From an uncultured Bacteroidales bacterium (GTDB taxonomy: Bacteria; Bacteroidota; Bacteroidia; Bacteroidales; Paludibacteraceae), in contig CADAZU010000008.1 in NCBI GenBank assembly GCA_902792535.1, positions 29,814-93,813 of the forward strand: DNA of 64,000 nt. The letters are read 5' to 3'. This document shows, piece by piece, positions 32,270 to 39,363 of this stretch. The notes beneath the pieces are model-generated. The model worked only from the letters and a program-made list of their open reading frames with translations. It was not told where the DNA came from and searched no databases. A program made the position numbers and the translations under genes. Every line of letters starts with the position of its first letter. The first letter of the stretch is position 1.

Positions 32270-32556
32270 GCAATGCAGAAAAAAGGCACTGCCACCTATA
32301 CCGATGATGCAAAATCGGTAACAAATTGACATAAATAGCGCAAAGCGTTGCGCAAATAAGCATTACTATTATTTCGCGTTTAGCCAAGAGCCTCGGAAAC
32401 TTATGGAAATAACACGACATGAATAGTCACGTTGTCTCGTAGAGATAACCTTGCGGACTTAATAAGTAGCTACGTTAGTGTAGTTTCTTAAAGTCCGTAG
32501 AGGTTTCCATCCGAGGCCGCCTCAAGCTGAACGCGAAAAGAAACTACACTTTTTAA
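32270..32556 (+). ncRNA. Candidate structured RNA or attenuator leader upstream of the exonuclease-BRCT gene
   Basis: About 285 transcribed bases without a normal gene. Helices seen: TACCGAT/ATCGGTA (32299-32305/32314-32320), GCGCAA/TTGCGC (32338-32343/32348-32353), TTTCGCGTT/AACGCGAAA (32372-32380/32530-32538), GCCTCGG/CCGAGGC (32390-32396/32511-32517), TCTC/GAGA (32435-32445) and CGGACTT/AAGTCCG (32454-32460/32491-32497). These nest into one domain. A competing or pseudoknotted 13-base perfect helix joins 32477-32489 with 32538-32550 and is followed by TTTT, like a terminator. A tiny reading frame (MQKKGTATYTDDAKSVTN, 32273-32329) could be a leader peptide. I do not recognise a known RNA family. 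Confidence 0.6.
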
Positions 32557-32576
32557 TATTATACTAATATCTACCC

Positions 32577-33434
32577 ATGCAAGATTTTATAGCAGTTGAT
32601 TTTGAGACCGCCACATTCAGTAAAATGGCATGCCAAATAGGCGTTACCATAGTGGAAGATGGTGTTATAAAAGGTACTGTGGTTGATTATATCCAGCCGC
32701 CTGATAATAAATATGAAATAGGCTGTATCAACGTACATCATATTACACCAGAGATAACCGCCAATGCCCCTTTATTTGATGTTATTTGGCAGAATTACAA
32801 AGAGTTATTTGAGAATTATCCTATTGTTGCCCACAACGCACCTTTTGACGAGTCAGTATTGCGTGCAAATTTAGATTATTATGGTATTCCTCATCATAAC
32901 ATAAAAAAATTTATTTGTACATACCAAATTTATCAACTGTCACTAGATAAACTCTGCTGGGTTTTCGATTTGCAAGACGAAGGTCACCATGATGCAGGCT
33001 TTGACTCATTACGTTGTGCACAATTCTATAATTTCTATTTGCAAGGAATACAGCCGGATTTATCAAAATTAGCCAGTTACATTCCAGAAGAGGAACGAAA
33101 AAGAAAGATTATTCAACACCAGCAACTTAAAGGAGATGTATTGAGAAAAGACTTGTCAGGTGCAGATACTAGTAACCCGTTCTATAATAAAAAAGTCGTA
33201 ATTACTGGAGTGTTTGATGTGGAAAGAGAAGAACTGGCAAGAAAACTAAAGTCTTTAGGAGCGGATATAGATACAGCCATTTCAAGACGAACGAACTTTG
33301 TTATTATAGGTCGAGAAGCTGGTCCCTCCAAATTAGCAAAATTACAATCCTTGATTGAGAACGGTTATAATATCCGACAACTAGGACAACAGGAAGTATC
33401 ACTGATTATGTCAGACGATTTAAGTACAATATAA
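32577..33434 (+). CDS. DEDD-family 3'-5' exonuclease fused to a BRCT domain
   Basis: A 285-residue protein. Residues 1-165 are a DnaQ-like exonuclease: FVDFET-type motif I (AVDFETATFS), HNAPFDESVLR as motif II, and HDAGFDSLRCAQFY as motif III with the DEDDh histidine, so the catalytic set looks complete. Residues about 200-275 are a BRCT domain like that of bacterial DNA ligase (NPFYNKKVVITGVFDVEREELARKL). The gene is AT-rich compared with the core and starts 27 bases after the leader RNA's T-run. The expected activity is 3'-5' degradation of DNA or RNA. Fusion with BRCT suggests recruitment to nicked or phosphorylated DNA structures (inference). It is followed 3 bases later by a BRCT-BRCT partner. 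Confidence 0.85.
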   Translation: MQDFIAVDFETATFSKMACQIGVTIVEDGVIKGTVVDYIQPPDNKYEIGCINVHHITPEITANAPLFDVIWQNYKELFENYPIVAHNAPFDESVLRANLDYYGIPHHNIKKFICTYQIYQLSLDKLCWVFDLQDEGHHDAGFDSLRCAQFYNFYLQGIQPDLSKLASYIPEEERKRKIIQHQQLKGDVLRKDLSGADTSNPFYNKKVVITGVFDVEREELARKLKSLGADIDTAISRRTNFVIIGREAGPSKLAKLQSLIENGYNIRQLGQQEVSLIMSDDLSTI

Positions 33435-33437
33435 AAT

Positions 33438-34178
33438 ATGGAGAATAACTTATTTATACCACAGAGAGAATTGAAAGACAATCCTTTCTACAACAAGCGG
33501 GTTGCGTACATAGGCAATTTTACAATAGATAACAGAACGCTATCCAAGTTACTAAAGCATTGGGGAGCAGAAGTAAATAATACCATTTCCAAAGCCACAA
33601 AATTTGTGCTGATTGGAACTAACCCTAACCCGGAAAAGATATCAAAACTTGATACATTGTTGCACGATGGCTTTTCTATAAGAAGACTCTCACAGACAGA
33701 TATAGACCTTATATTTCAGGGTGAAAATTGGGAAGATTATACGACCTTAGATGAAGTAATTAAAGATCTTGATTTTACTATTGAGCACTTCAATCAACAT
33801 CACTATACCTTCGACGAAGGGGTACGAAATAAGATTGCAGGCAAAGAGTTATATTTTTGCGGCGGCTTTCGCGAGGACAAATATGCCATTTCGCAAATCG
33901 CAGGTAATCTAGCAGCATGGTGTAATCATATGTTATCATCGCAAATACAAATCTTTGTACTAAGCAATTCTACTATTGAAAAACTCAAACAAGGAGAGAA
34001 AGATGAGAATATTTTAATGATTCAAAACTATTATAATCGGAACAAAACTGACAAATTCGATTTTAGTTTTATGACAGAGGATGACATACTTAACTTTGCC
34101 AAACTCTGGATTGAGACCTACGACGACCAAGTTCTCAACTCTTTGCTTCAACGTTATCTGCAATCTAATTACGTATAA
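33438..34178 (+). CDS. Tandem BRCT-domain protein
   Basis: A 246-residue protein with two BRCT-like regions. The first (about 15-90) begins NPFYNKRVAYIGNFTIDNRTLSKLLKHWGAE and is clearly similar to the BRCT of the upstream exonuclease (shared NPFYNK start and ISK/ISR-x-T-x-F-V-x-I-G pattern). The second is weaker (KELYFCGGFREDKYAISQIAGNL, about 140-165, with a diverged remainder). No nuclease motif is visible. It lies 3 bases downstream of the exonuclease gene, so the two are surely co-expressed and may interact through their BRCT domains (inference). No annotated system with this pair is known to me. Confidence 0.7.
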   Translation: MENNLFIPQRELKDNPFYNKRVAYIGNFTIDNRTLSKLLKHWGAEVNNTISKATKFVLIGTNPNPEKISKLDTLLHDGFSIRRLSQTDIDLIFQGENWEDYTTLDEVIKDLDFTIEHFNQHHYTFDEGVRNKIAGKELYFCGGFREDKYAISQIAGNLAAWCNHMLSSQIQIFVLSNSTIEKLKQGEKDENILMIQNYYNRNKTDKFDFSFMTEDDILNFAKLWIETYDDQVLNSLLQRYLQSNYV

Positions 34179-34201
34179 TATTTAGAAAAATTAAATTCGA
34201 T

Positions 34202-34717
34202 ATGAAAAGGTTATTTGTAGCATTGATGCTATGTATGATTGGTTCCTTAGCGTATTGTAAGATTATTTCTCTCGGTAATGGATGGTCTAAATACTATGAC
34301 CAGTCATTCATGAATAATGAGATAGAAGGTCGCTATTCGGTAAAGATTGACGACAAAACACATTTCGGTTTCTACATTGACATTACTGAAGAAGGTGATA
34401 CATTATGTACGCTTAATATGGAAAACTGGGAGGAAAAGGGTCTAAAGAAAATTTACTATTTCTTCGAAGATAAAGCTACTTACTATTTTAATGTCTTTCG
34501 TAATAGCGAAACACAGAGAGTGAGAATGATAAGTTTCAGTTATGATGAATATGATGATTTTACAACCGGTTTCAATGCAGAAGGATTAGGTCAGAATAAA
34601 CTTGCATTACAATGCGCGCTCGACTTACTTAATGGCTACGCTCTTAAACTGATCTGCCCCAAGAACATGGAAGAATTTCAAGAGTTGAAAGAACTTACCG
34701 TTCCCGGTATCGAATAA
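34202..34717 (+). CDS. Small secreted protein of unknown function
   Basis: A 171-residue protein with an N-terminal signal peptide (MKRLFVALMLCMIGSLAYCK), AT-rich, 23 bases downstream of the BRCT gene. The mature part has beta-strand-like alternation and many aromatic residues. I do not recognise a family. It may be part of the same transcript as the exonuclease and BRCT genes, or a separate cargo gene of the island. Confidence 0.6.
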   Translation: MKRLFVALMLCMIGSLAYCKIISLGNGWSKYYDQSFMNNEIEGRYSVKIDDKTHFGFYIDITEEGDTLCTLNMENWEEKGLKKIYYFFEDKATYYFNVFRNSETQRVRMISFSYDEYDDFTTGFNAEGLGQNKLALQCALDLLNGYALKLICPKNMEEFQELKELTVPGIE

Positions 34718-35230
34718 TATATAGATTCATTTAAAAGCATCATCATTGTCCTCGCCGAAACCGCCCGTCTCATGCGTGAGATAGACTCCTGACCGCCTGC
34801 TGCCGTTTGCTCTTTCGTCTTCGGGTCTTTAATCCCGTATCCTTTCTTCCTTTCCGCCCGAATCTGATTCGGGCATCGGCGCTGCCGATATACACCCATG
34901 ATGTGTCTTGTGTGCGCATCCTCCGCCTGCGCGAGATGCACCATTATTACCAACACTTCTATATATCGCAACTCTATCTTTATATATTTTTATATAATAT
35001 GGAATAACACCTGAACAATACACAATATAAACATGTGCAATAACACAAATAATACAAATACAATGAGCACCAAGAAACACAAATCTGGTTTTTTAAATAC
35101 AAAAAAGTTGTAAAAAATATTTTTAGCTTAAAATAGTCATTATCAGATATTTGCATGATAGAACACTAAATTTTCATAAAATTTTACGGATTTTCTTTGC
35201 GAAAAATTTGCACAATTCAAATAAAAGCAG
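34718..35230. other. Non-coding stretch with hairpins
   Basis: No gene seen in about 510 bases. Positions 34740-34900 are GC-richer and contain GCCCGAAT-CTG-ATTCGGGC (34856-34874) next to ATCGGC-GCT-GCCGAT (34875-34889). Upstream are CTCTTTCGTCTTC and CCTTTCTTCC stretches like the spacer of the array at 31975. The rest is AT-rich. Confidence 0.55.
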
Positions 35231-35238
35231 TAACTTTG
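35231..35238 (+). promoter_or_regulatory. Promoter of the gene at 35266
   Basis: TAACTTTG followed by CACC, with TTTG at 35207-35210, 20 bases upstream; 28 bases from the ATG. Confidence 0.75.
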
Positions 35239-35265
35239 CACCGGAAATCAAAAAAAACAACAATC

Positions 35266-35670
35266 ATGGCAGTCAGAATTATAAGTACGAAAGACTTCGC
35301 GAAACCCCTCAAGGTGACGCTACAGTCTTCTGGCAAATTAGGTTTTACAGCGGAAACAGCGAAAGCGCTCCGCCTTGAGTCCGGCAAACTGATACAATTT
35401 GGAAAAGACGAGGAGAAAAACGAATTATACCTCATCCTCTGTAATGGAGCACCGGAGGATGCCTTCGCGGTTGCCAAAGCTGGAGACTACTTCTATTTGC
35501 CTACTACGCTGATGTTTGACTCTCTGGAGTACAACTACAAACGTGCAACATACTTTTTCGATCTCGTCCGCAGAAAAGAAATGGACGCAGAACTAAATGG
35601 AGAAGTCTATTATATGAAAGAACGTATGAAATACAAGAAAAGTAAACAGGAAGAAGAAATTTTAATATAG
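35266..35670 (+). CDS. Small conserved Bacteroidales-type protein
   Basis: A 134-residue protein starting at ATG 35266 (MAVRIISTKDFAKPLKVTLQ); an in-frame start at 35197 would precede the promoter. The N-terminal half has short strands with QSSGKLGFTAETAKAL and GKLIQFGKDEEKNELYLILC, suggesting a compact beta domain that might bind DNA or a partner. The C-terminal half is helical and basic (RRKEMDAELNGEVYYMKERMKYKKSKQ). No function is known to me. It has its own strong promoter and is convergent with a small minus-strand RNA whose terminator lies 5-60 bases after its stop. Confidence 0.7.
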   Translation: MAVRIISTKDFAKPLKVTLQSSGKLGFTAETAKALRLESGKLIQFGKDEEKNELYLILCNGAPEDAFAVAKAGDYFYLPTTLMFDSLEYNYKRATYFFDLVRRKEMDAELNGEVYYMKERMKYKKSKQEEEILI

Positions 35671-35674
35671 AGCT

Positions 35675-35729
35675 AAAAGAAATCGCCTCTCAATCGGAAC
35701 CCGCCAAGATACCATTTTGAGAAGCGATC
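35675..35729 (-). terminator. Terminator of the minus-strand small RNA
   Basis: On the minus strand GATCGCTTCTCAA pairs with TTGAGAGGCGATT (13 pairs, two of them G-T) around a 23-base loop, followed by TCTTTTAG. The T-run fits termination only in the minus direction. Confidence 0.65.
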
Positions 35730-35787
35730 GAACAGCCCTTTTGTTATCCGATAATAATAACTGATAGGACGGACTGTTTTGTGAATT
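35675..35787 (-). ncRNA. Candidate small RNA of about 110 nt
   Basis: A full-quality promoter (35793-35800) points to a minus-strand start near 35787, and a strong hairpin with a T-run ends the transcript near 35675. The interval has no convincing open reading frame. The transcript lies between, and antisense-oriented to, two plus-strand genes. Confidence 0.6.
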
Positions 35788-35792
35788 TGGTG

Positions 35793-35800
35793 CAAAGGTA
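35793..35800 (-). promoter_or_regulatory. Promoter of the minus-strand small RNA
   Basis: Minus-strand TACCTTTG followed by CACC, with TTTG (plus 35821-35824) exactly 20 bases upstream. Confidence 0.75.
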
Positions 35801-35860
35801 CAAAAAAAAATCCAAATACGCAAATCTCCATCCTGTCATAATTCCAAAAGTCAAGTAACA

Positions 35861-36580
35861 ATGAAAACTGATTTTTTAGTTTTAGACAGTATTTCTCACA
35901 ATGAGAAGAAAAGGAGACCTTTGCTCTCTCGCTCTGCATGCATGCTCCAACGAGAAGCGTTAATGTTAGGTTTTCTGCAAGGAGACCTACAAGTGGATAG
36001 TCGGACAAAAGTACCAGTCATTTTTAGGTACAACGTATTAGAGGATTTGCCTGCGCGCATTTTGGCATTCCATGAAGCTATGTGTGCCACACAGACTGAT
36101 TTTGACGCCATCGTTCATTTTTATGAACACGACTTTCAATTCATGCGTCTGTTTCGCAATCCTGAAAGATACGTTCCTAAATTGAAAAAATACCGATTTG
36201 TATTATCGCCTGACATGTCGCAATACATTGAAATGCCTTATTTTACCCGATATGCTAATAATTGCTATAACAAAGCGATGGCACAGTATTTACAGAGACA
36301 AGGTGTCAACATCATTGCTAATGTAACATGGTCATTACCTGACAGTTTTGAATATTGCTTTGCCGGAATACCTTGTGGTACTACTATCGCTATTAACAGC
36401 AACGGAGTAAATGCCAATAGCGATTCTAAATATCTTTGGTATAAAGGCTATGAGGAAGCATTAAAACGATTGCAACCTACTCGAATCATTCGTTATGGTC
36501 AGAAGATGCCTGGCGAATGTGAAGATATTAGCTTCTATTATGATAACACTTATTTGAGGAGGATGCGTCATGGGAGCTAA
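35861..36580 (+). CDS. DUF4417-family protein
   Basis: A 239-residue protein that I recognise as DUF4417. The pattern includes AIVHFYEHDFQFMRLFRNPERYVPKLKKYRFVLSPDMSQY, NNCYNKAMAQYLQRQGVNIIANVTWS, CFAGIPCGTTIAINSNGV and the ending LKRLQPTRIIRYG. The family is found in mobile elements and phages and has no established function; the conserved Asp/Trp/Gly residues could form an active site (inference). It is the first of three overlapping genes (overlap of 11 bases with the next), so the three probably work together. It is AT-rich compared with the core. Confidence 0.75.
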   Translation: MKTDFLVLDSISHNEKKRRPLLSRSACMLQREALMLGFLQGDLQVDSRTKVPVIFRYNVLEDLPARILAFHEAMCATQTDFDAIVHFYEHDFQFMRLFRNPERYVPKLKKYRFVLSPDMSQYIEMPYFTRYANNCYNKAMAQYLQRQGVNIIANVTWSLPDSFEYCFAGIPCGTTIAINSNGVNANSDSKYLWYKGYEEALKRLQPTRIIRYGQKMPGECEDISFYYDNTYLRRMRHGS

Positions 36581-36953
36581 TGGAAGTCACGCTTCCGGCG
36601 TACTGAACACCGAAGAAGGAAGAGCATACAAGCTGCTCTTCAACATGGGAGATAACATAGTGTTTTTAGAACAGAAAGACCCCAAAAAGAAAGGTAAACT
36701 CCCAGAAGAAAGCCACACACCAAACAGAATTTACGTCTCTTTCATGGCTAATGGACGAGATGTGAAGGAAATTGCTAAATATGATAAGGATGGCAAAAAG
36801 GTTTGGGCTATTCATACGAATGAACACAAAGGGATACAACCCCACTATCATATTTGGAAGGATGGAAAACCTACCAAAGACGGATTTGAATTAACATCAG
36901 AAATGAAATCACTACTTAAAAAAGTTAGAAATTATGGAACTGACGAAAAGTGA
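36570..36953 (+). CDS. DUF4417-associated protein with HYH-W motif
   Basis: A 127-residue protein (MGANGSHASGVLNTEEGRAY), overlapping both neighbours. Conserved-looking blocks are KLPEESHTPNRIYVSF, DVKEIAKYDKDGKKVWAI and the His-rich NEHKGIQPHYHIW. The His pattern could be a metal or catalytic site, as in small nucleases or toxin domains, but this is inference. The GANGSHASG start has been seen by me in phage and mobile-element proteins. Function unknown. Confidence 0.6.
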   Translation: MGANGSHASGVLNTEEGRAYKLLFNMGDNIVFLEQKDPKKKGKLPEESHTPNRIYVSFMANGRDVKEIAKYDKDGKKVWAIHTNEHKGIQPHYHIWKDGKPTKDGFELTSEMKSLLKKVRNYGTDEK

Positions 36954-37302
36954 AATAGGCGTTGTTGGGAGAGACCTTATGGGTTACCCTTATAACATAA
37001 AGTATCCTCCGATGATTAGCAAATATGGAGACCACTATTTAGGCTATCCGAATTGGAATCAAGAGGTGTTTTTCTTTGAGTTTGCTGTACAAGGCTATGA
37101 TGTAACCTTTGTATATCATGGAGTGAAGTATTTTCTCATGGCAGATTCAGAATACTATTGTACATGCGAGGACATGCATTTTACTCCTTCTGATAAAAGC
37201 ATCTATTTCAAAAATGGTAACGAACTCATCGAACAACTTGAAATCGAAGGACATAAACTCATCGAAATTTTGGATGATTTAGAGGAAGTGGAAATGTGGT
37301 AA
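36934..37302 (+). CDS. Third gene of the DUF4417 cassette, acidic small protein
   Basis: A 122-residue acidic protein with many aromatic residues (YPPMISKYGDHYLGYPNWNQEVFFFEFAVQGYDVTF) and a C-terminal helix (NELIEQLEIEGHKLIEILDDLEEVEMW). It overlaps the upstream gene by 20 bases. Its size, acidity and position resemble immunity or antitoxin proteins (inference). No family is recognised. Confidence 0.55.
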   Translation: MELTKSEIGVVGRDLMGYPYNIKYPPMISKYGDHYLGYPNWNQEVFFFEFAVQGYDVTFVYHGVKYFLMADSEYYCTCEDMHFTPSDKSIYFKNGNELIEQLEIEGHKLIEILDDLEEVEMW

Positions 37303-37352
37303 ACGCGATGGGCTTCCTATAGGTTATTTACTCCTTTATAAATTCAATCAAT

Positions 37353-38237
37353 ATGGAATTTACAAGATTAACAGACAAAAAACGTAAAGCCATCACTTTG
37401 GAAATTCTCAATAGGACTTCCTTTTTGAAATTAGCGGAACGCAACGAATTAGATCATGACAGCCATCGTTCCATGGAGTATGTACAGCACTTTCTGGAGA
37501 CACCGGAAAGTGAATTGGCAGATGACATATTAGCAACCTTTGGTACCATTAAGGATACGTTTAATACTGCCATACAAGGCACGTACCCGTACATGGCAAA
37601 ATATCAAGTTCTATGGGGCAGAATCTATATATGGCTGTATTTCTTCAAACATGATGACACGTTGTGGAACGAGTATCTTTTCCCATTGATGCTAAATGGT
37701 AGAGTCGCCGCTACCATACTGGAAGATATTAAAATGGCTATGGAGCGAATGGATAATTATCTAAGCCGACAAGCACGAATAGATTCGTACATTAGTAAAA
37801 GACACGAACTCCACGCACAGCCTGCCTGCGATAGTACAGTCGAGACTCCGGACGCGGAATCAGAGCCTCTTTTGGGCAATACCAAAACGCCCGGCAGACC
37901 CAAACAGAACTTGTTTGTCAATCTGTCATACGAGCAACAGGCAAAAGAGCAATTGACTAACTATCTCAAACAGCATAAACTATCTTCTCGAACCATTAAA
38001 GGATCCAAAGATGATACCCTTAACAAAACGATCGCTTGCTTCTGCTGGAGATGGAAAGAATTAGGACATATCAGCGATCTGTCTGCTGCTGCACTATACC
38101 GTTTCATGTATGATACATGCCATATAGAGTTTGAAATCACGGAAAAAACCTTTACCAACAAGATGGGGGAAATATTACGGAACCCCCGGTCTTTTGATGG
38201 ATTAATGGGCGATATTAGAGCCTATATCCAAAAATAA
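37353..38237 (+). CDS. Uncharacterised island protein
   Basis: A 294-residue soluble protein. The N-terminal half is helical (KAITLEILNRTSFLKLAERNEL, MERMDNYLSRQ). A Pro/Ser-rich linker follows near 150-190 (NTKTPGRPKQNLF, an AT-hook-like GRPK). The C-terminal half (about 190-294) is helical with LNKTIACFCWRWKELGHI and ALYRFMYDTCHIEFEITEKTFTNKMGEILR. Similar C-terminal text occurs, to my memory, in Bacteroidales mobile elements, but I cannot name a family. It is separate from the DUF4417 cassette by 50 bases. Confidence 0.55.
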   Translation: MEFTRLTDKKRKAITLEILNRTSFLKLAERNELDHDSHRSMEYVQHFLETPESELADDILATFGTIKDTFNTAIQGTYPYMAKYQVLWGRIYIWLYFFKHDDTLWNEYLFPLMLNGRVAATILEDIKMAMERMDNYLSRQARIDSYISKRHELHAQPACDSTVETPDAESEPLLGNTKTPGRPKQNLFVNLSYEQQAKEQLTNYLKQHKLSSRTIKGSKDDTLNKTIACFCWRWKELGHISDLSAAALYRFMYDTCHIEFEITEKTFTNKMGEILRNPRSFDGLMGDIRAYIQK

Positions 38238-38363
38238 TTATACCACCTCTACTTTTTTTATTGCTCTCTAAACCTTGATTCAACTGCGGGGGAAAAATAA
38301 TTCACCTATTTCTCCCCGAGGGAATATATACAATCTCTATTTGACCCCTCCAACTAAAAGCAG

Positions 38364-38371
38364 TACTTTTG
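38364..38371 (+). promoter_or_regulatory. Promoter of the small-family pair
   Basis: TACTTTTG followed by CACC, with TTTG at 38340-38343, 20 bases upstream. Confidence 0.7.
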
Positions 38372-38379
38372 CACCGTCT

Positions 38380-38544
38380 TTCGGATTGAAAAGATAATCT
38401 GAACGGACGGCGCTTTTCTTTTTATCCTCAGTCGACCGTTCAGAAAAAGGGATAACTCCGACGGACATGCGCGCATAATCATTATTGATAATCTTTAAAA
38501 TGCTCCGACCCCGAAGCGGACGCAAAGAAATCTTCGGGACAAAT
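38380..38544 (+). other. Structured 165-base leader
   Basis: The leader between promoter and ATG contains CTGAACGG / CCGTTCAG (38399-38406/38436-38443) around a T-rich loop, and several TCCG/CGGA pairs further on. There is no gene in 38238-38544; the part before the promoter shows nothing else. Confidence 0.45.
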
Positions 38545-38880
38545 ATGGCAAAAATATCGCCAATGACCCACATTGATACAATGTCGGGTAAATATGCAAA
38601 AACGGATCAAGTGTACACTCGCGTTCGTATGTTCGATGACCAAGTGATTGGTGTCCGCCTCAAACACCCGGTTACCAACAACCCGCCTTCCTCGGCGCAA
38701 CAGGCTGCCCAGACAAAATTCACTGCCGCAGCTGCGCGCGCAAAAGCCGCTCTCGCGGACCCCGAACAGAAAGCGACTCTGAAAGCCGAATGGAAAGCAC
38801 AAAAGAAGTGCAAAACTCTTTTTAGTTATGTGCTTCATAAGTTGTATAACGCTGAAAATGGAGGACAAAACAATGGGTAA
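38545..38880 (+). CDS. Small protein, recurrent family member
   Basis: A 111-residue basic protein (MAKISPMTHIDTMSGKYAK) with the same layout as the proteins at 31561 and 38873: a short N-terminal strand, I-x-x-(I/M)-(S/T)-G, an RVRMFDDQVIGVRLKHP strand pair, a Pro/Gln turn (NNPPSSAQQ), then Ala-rich helices (AAQTKFTAAAARAKAALADPEQ). I chose ATG 38545 because the leader is structured; a start at 38485 is possible. The last 8 bases overlap the next family member. Function unknown. Confidence 0.7.
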   Translation: MAKISPMTHIDTMSGKYAKTDQVYTRVRMFDDQVIGVRLKHPVTNNPPSSAQQAAQTKFTAAAARAKAALADPEQKATLKAEWKAQKKCKTLFSYVLHKLYNAENGGQNNG

Positions 38881-39211
38881 ACCTGTTTTTCTCGACCCGA
38901 TTGATTATATCTCGGGCAAAATATCAAGGAAGTACCGCACGATCTATAATCGTCGAAAAGACAATGACCGACGTTATACCCAAGTGCGGGGAGAGAGAAC
39001 AACTCAGCCTTCCACTAAGGAGCTGAAGCTCCGCGAGCGTTTCACCGCCGTGGCAGCGATGGTTCGGGCGCGTAAGATCGATCTCAGCAAGATCGTTACC
39101 GACCAGGAGAACTTCCTCGCGCAGAAGGATCTCGCTACTGGCGCAAAAACCATGAAAGCCTACCTCTGGCGCGTCTGCGGACAGGAGTACGACGCGGAGC
39201 ACAACGGCTAA
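38873..39211 (+). CDS. Small protein, recurrent family member
   Basis: A 112-residue basic protein (MGKPVFLDPIDYISGKISR), overlapping the upstream paralogue by 8 bases. It shares the ISGK motif, an Arg-rich strand (YNRRKDNDRRYTQVRGER), a TTQPS turn and a helical C-terminus. Unusually for this window, a GGAGG Shine-Dalgarno-like sequence lies 8 bases upstream of the ATG, consistent with coupled re-initiation. The pair has one promoter and one terminator. Function unknown. Confidence 0.7.
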   Translation: MGKPVFLDPIDYISGKISRKYRTIYNRRKDNDRRYTQVRGERTTQPSTKELKLRERFTAVAAMVRARKIDLSKIVTDQENFLAQKDLATGAKTMKAYLWRVCGQEYDAEHNG

Positions 39212-39230
39212 ACGCTGACGGCTAAACGCC

Positions 39231-39245
39231 GCGACCTACGGTCGC
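39231..39245. repeat. Short hairpin with 3-base loop
   Basis: GCGACC-TAC-GGTCGC, lying among ACGGCTAAACG / ACTAAAC repeats just after the small-family pair. Confidence 0.55.
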
Positions 39246-39253
39246 ACTAAACC

Positions 39254-39284
39254 GGAAAAAGCGTCCCTCGGGGCGCTTTTTTCT
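39254..39284 (+). terminator. Terminator after the small-family pair
   Basis: GGAAAAAGCG...CGCTTTTTTC hairpin with a CCC/GGG inner stem and a T-run. It ends island 1 before the relA promoter. Confidence 0.8.
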
Positions 39285-39315
39285 CTTTTTATTTGCATAT
39301 ATGCAAAAAAAGTAG

Positions 39316-39323
39316 TACCTTTG
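39316..39323 (+). promoter_or_regulatory. relA/spoT promoter
   Basis: TACCTTTG followed by CAGCG, with TTTG at 39292-39295, 20 bases upstream. A TGCATATATGCA palindrome lies between them. Confidence 0.75.
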
Positions 39324-39363
39324 CAGCGTATTTTGGTTTTTTATGCGATAAGAGGAAAAAATC

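Noticed and set aside
32270-32556. Retron msr-msd, tmRNA or 6S RNA as identity of the leader RNA
   Set aside because: No reverse transcriptase is nearby, the tmRNA ends and tag frame are absent, and the helices do not form the single long 6S hairpin. It is left as an unassigned structured RNA.
35673-36008. A minus-strand 111-codon frame across the small RNA promoter
   Set aside because: It starts upstream of the promoter inside the DUF4417 gene and crosses the promoter and terminator; the small RNA explanation fits better.
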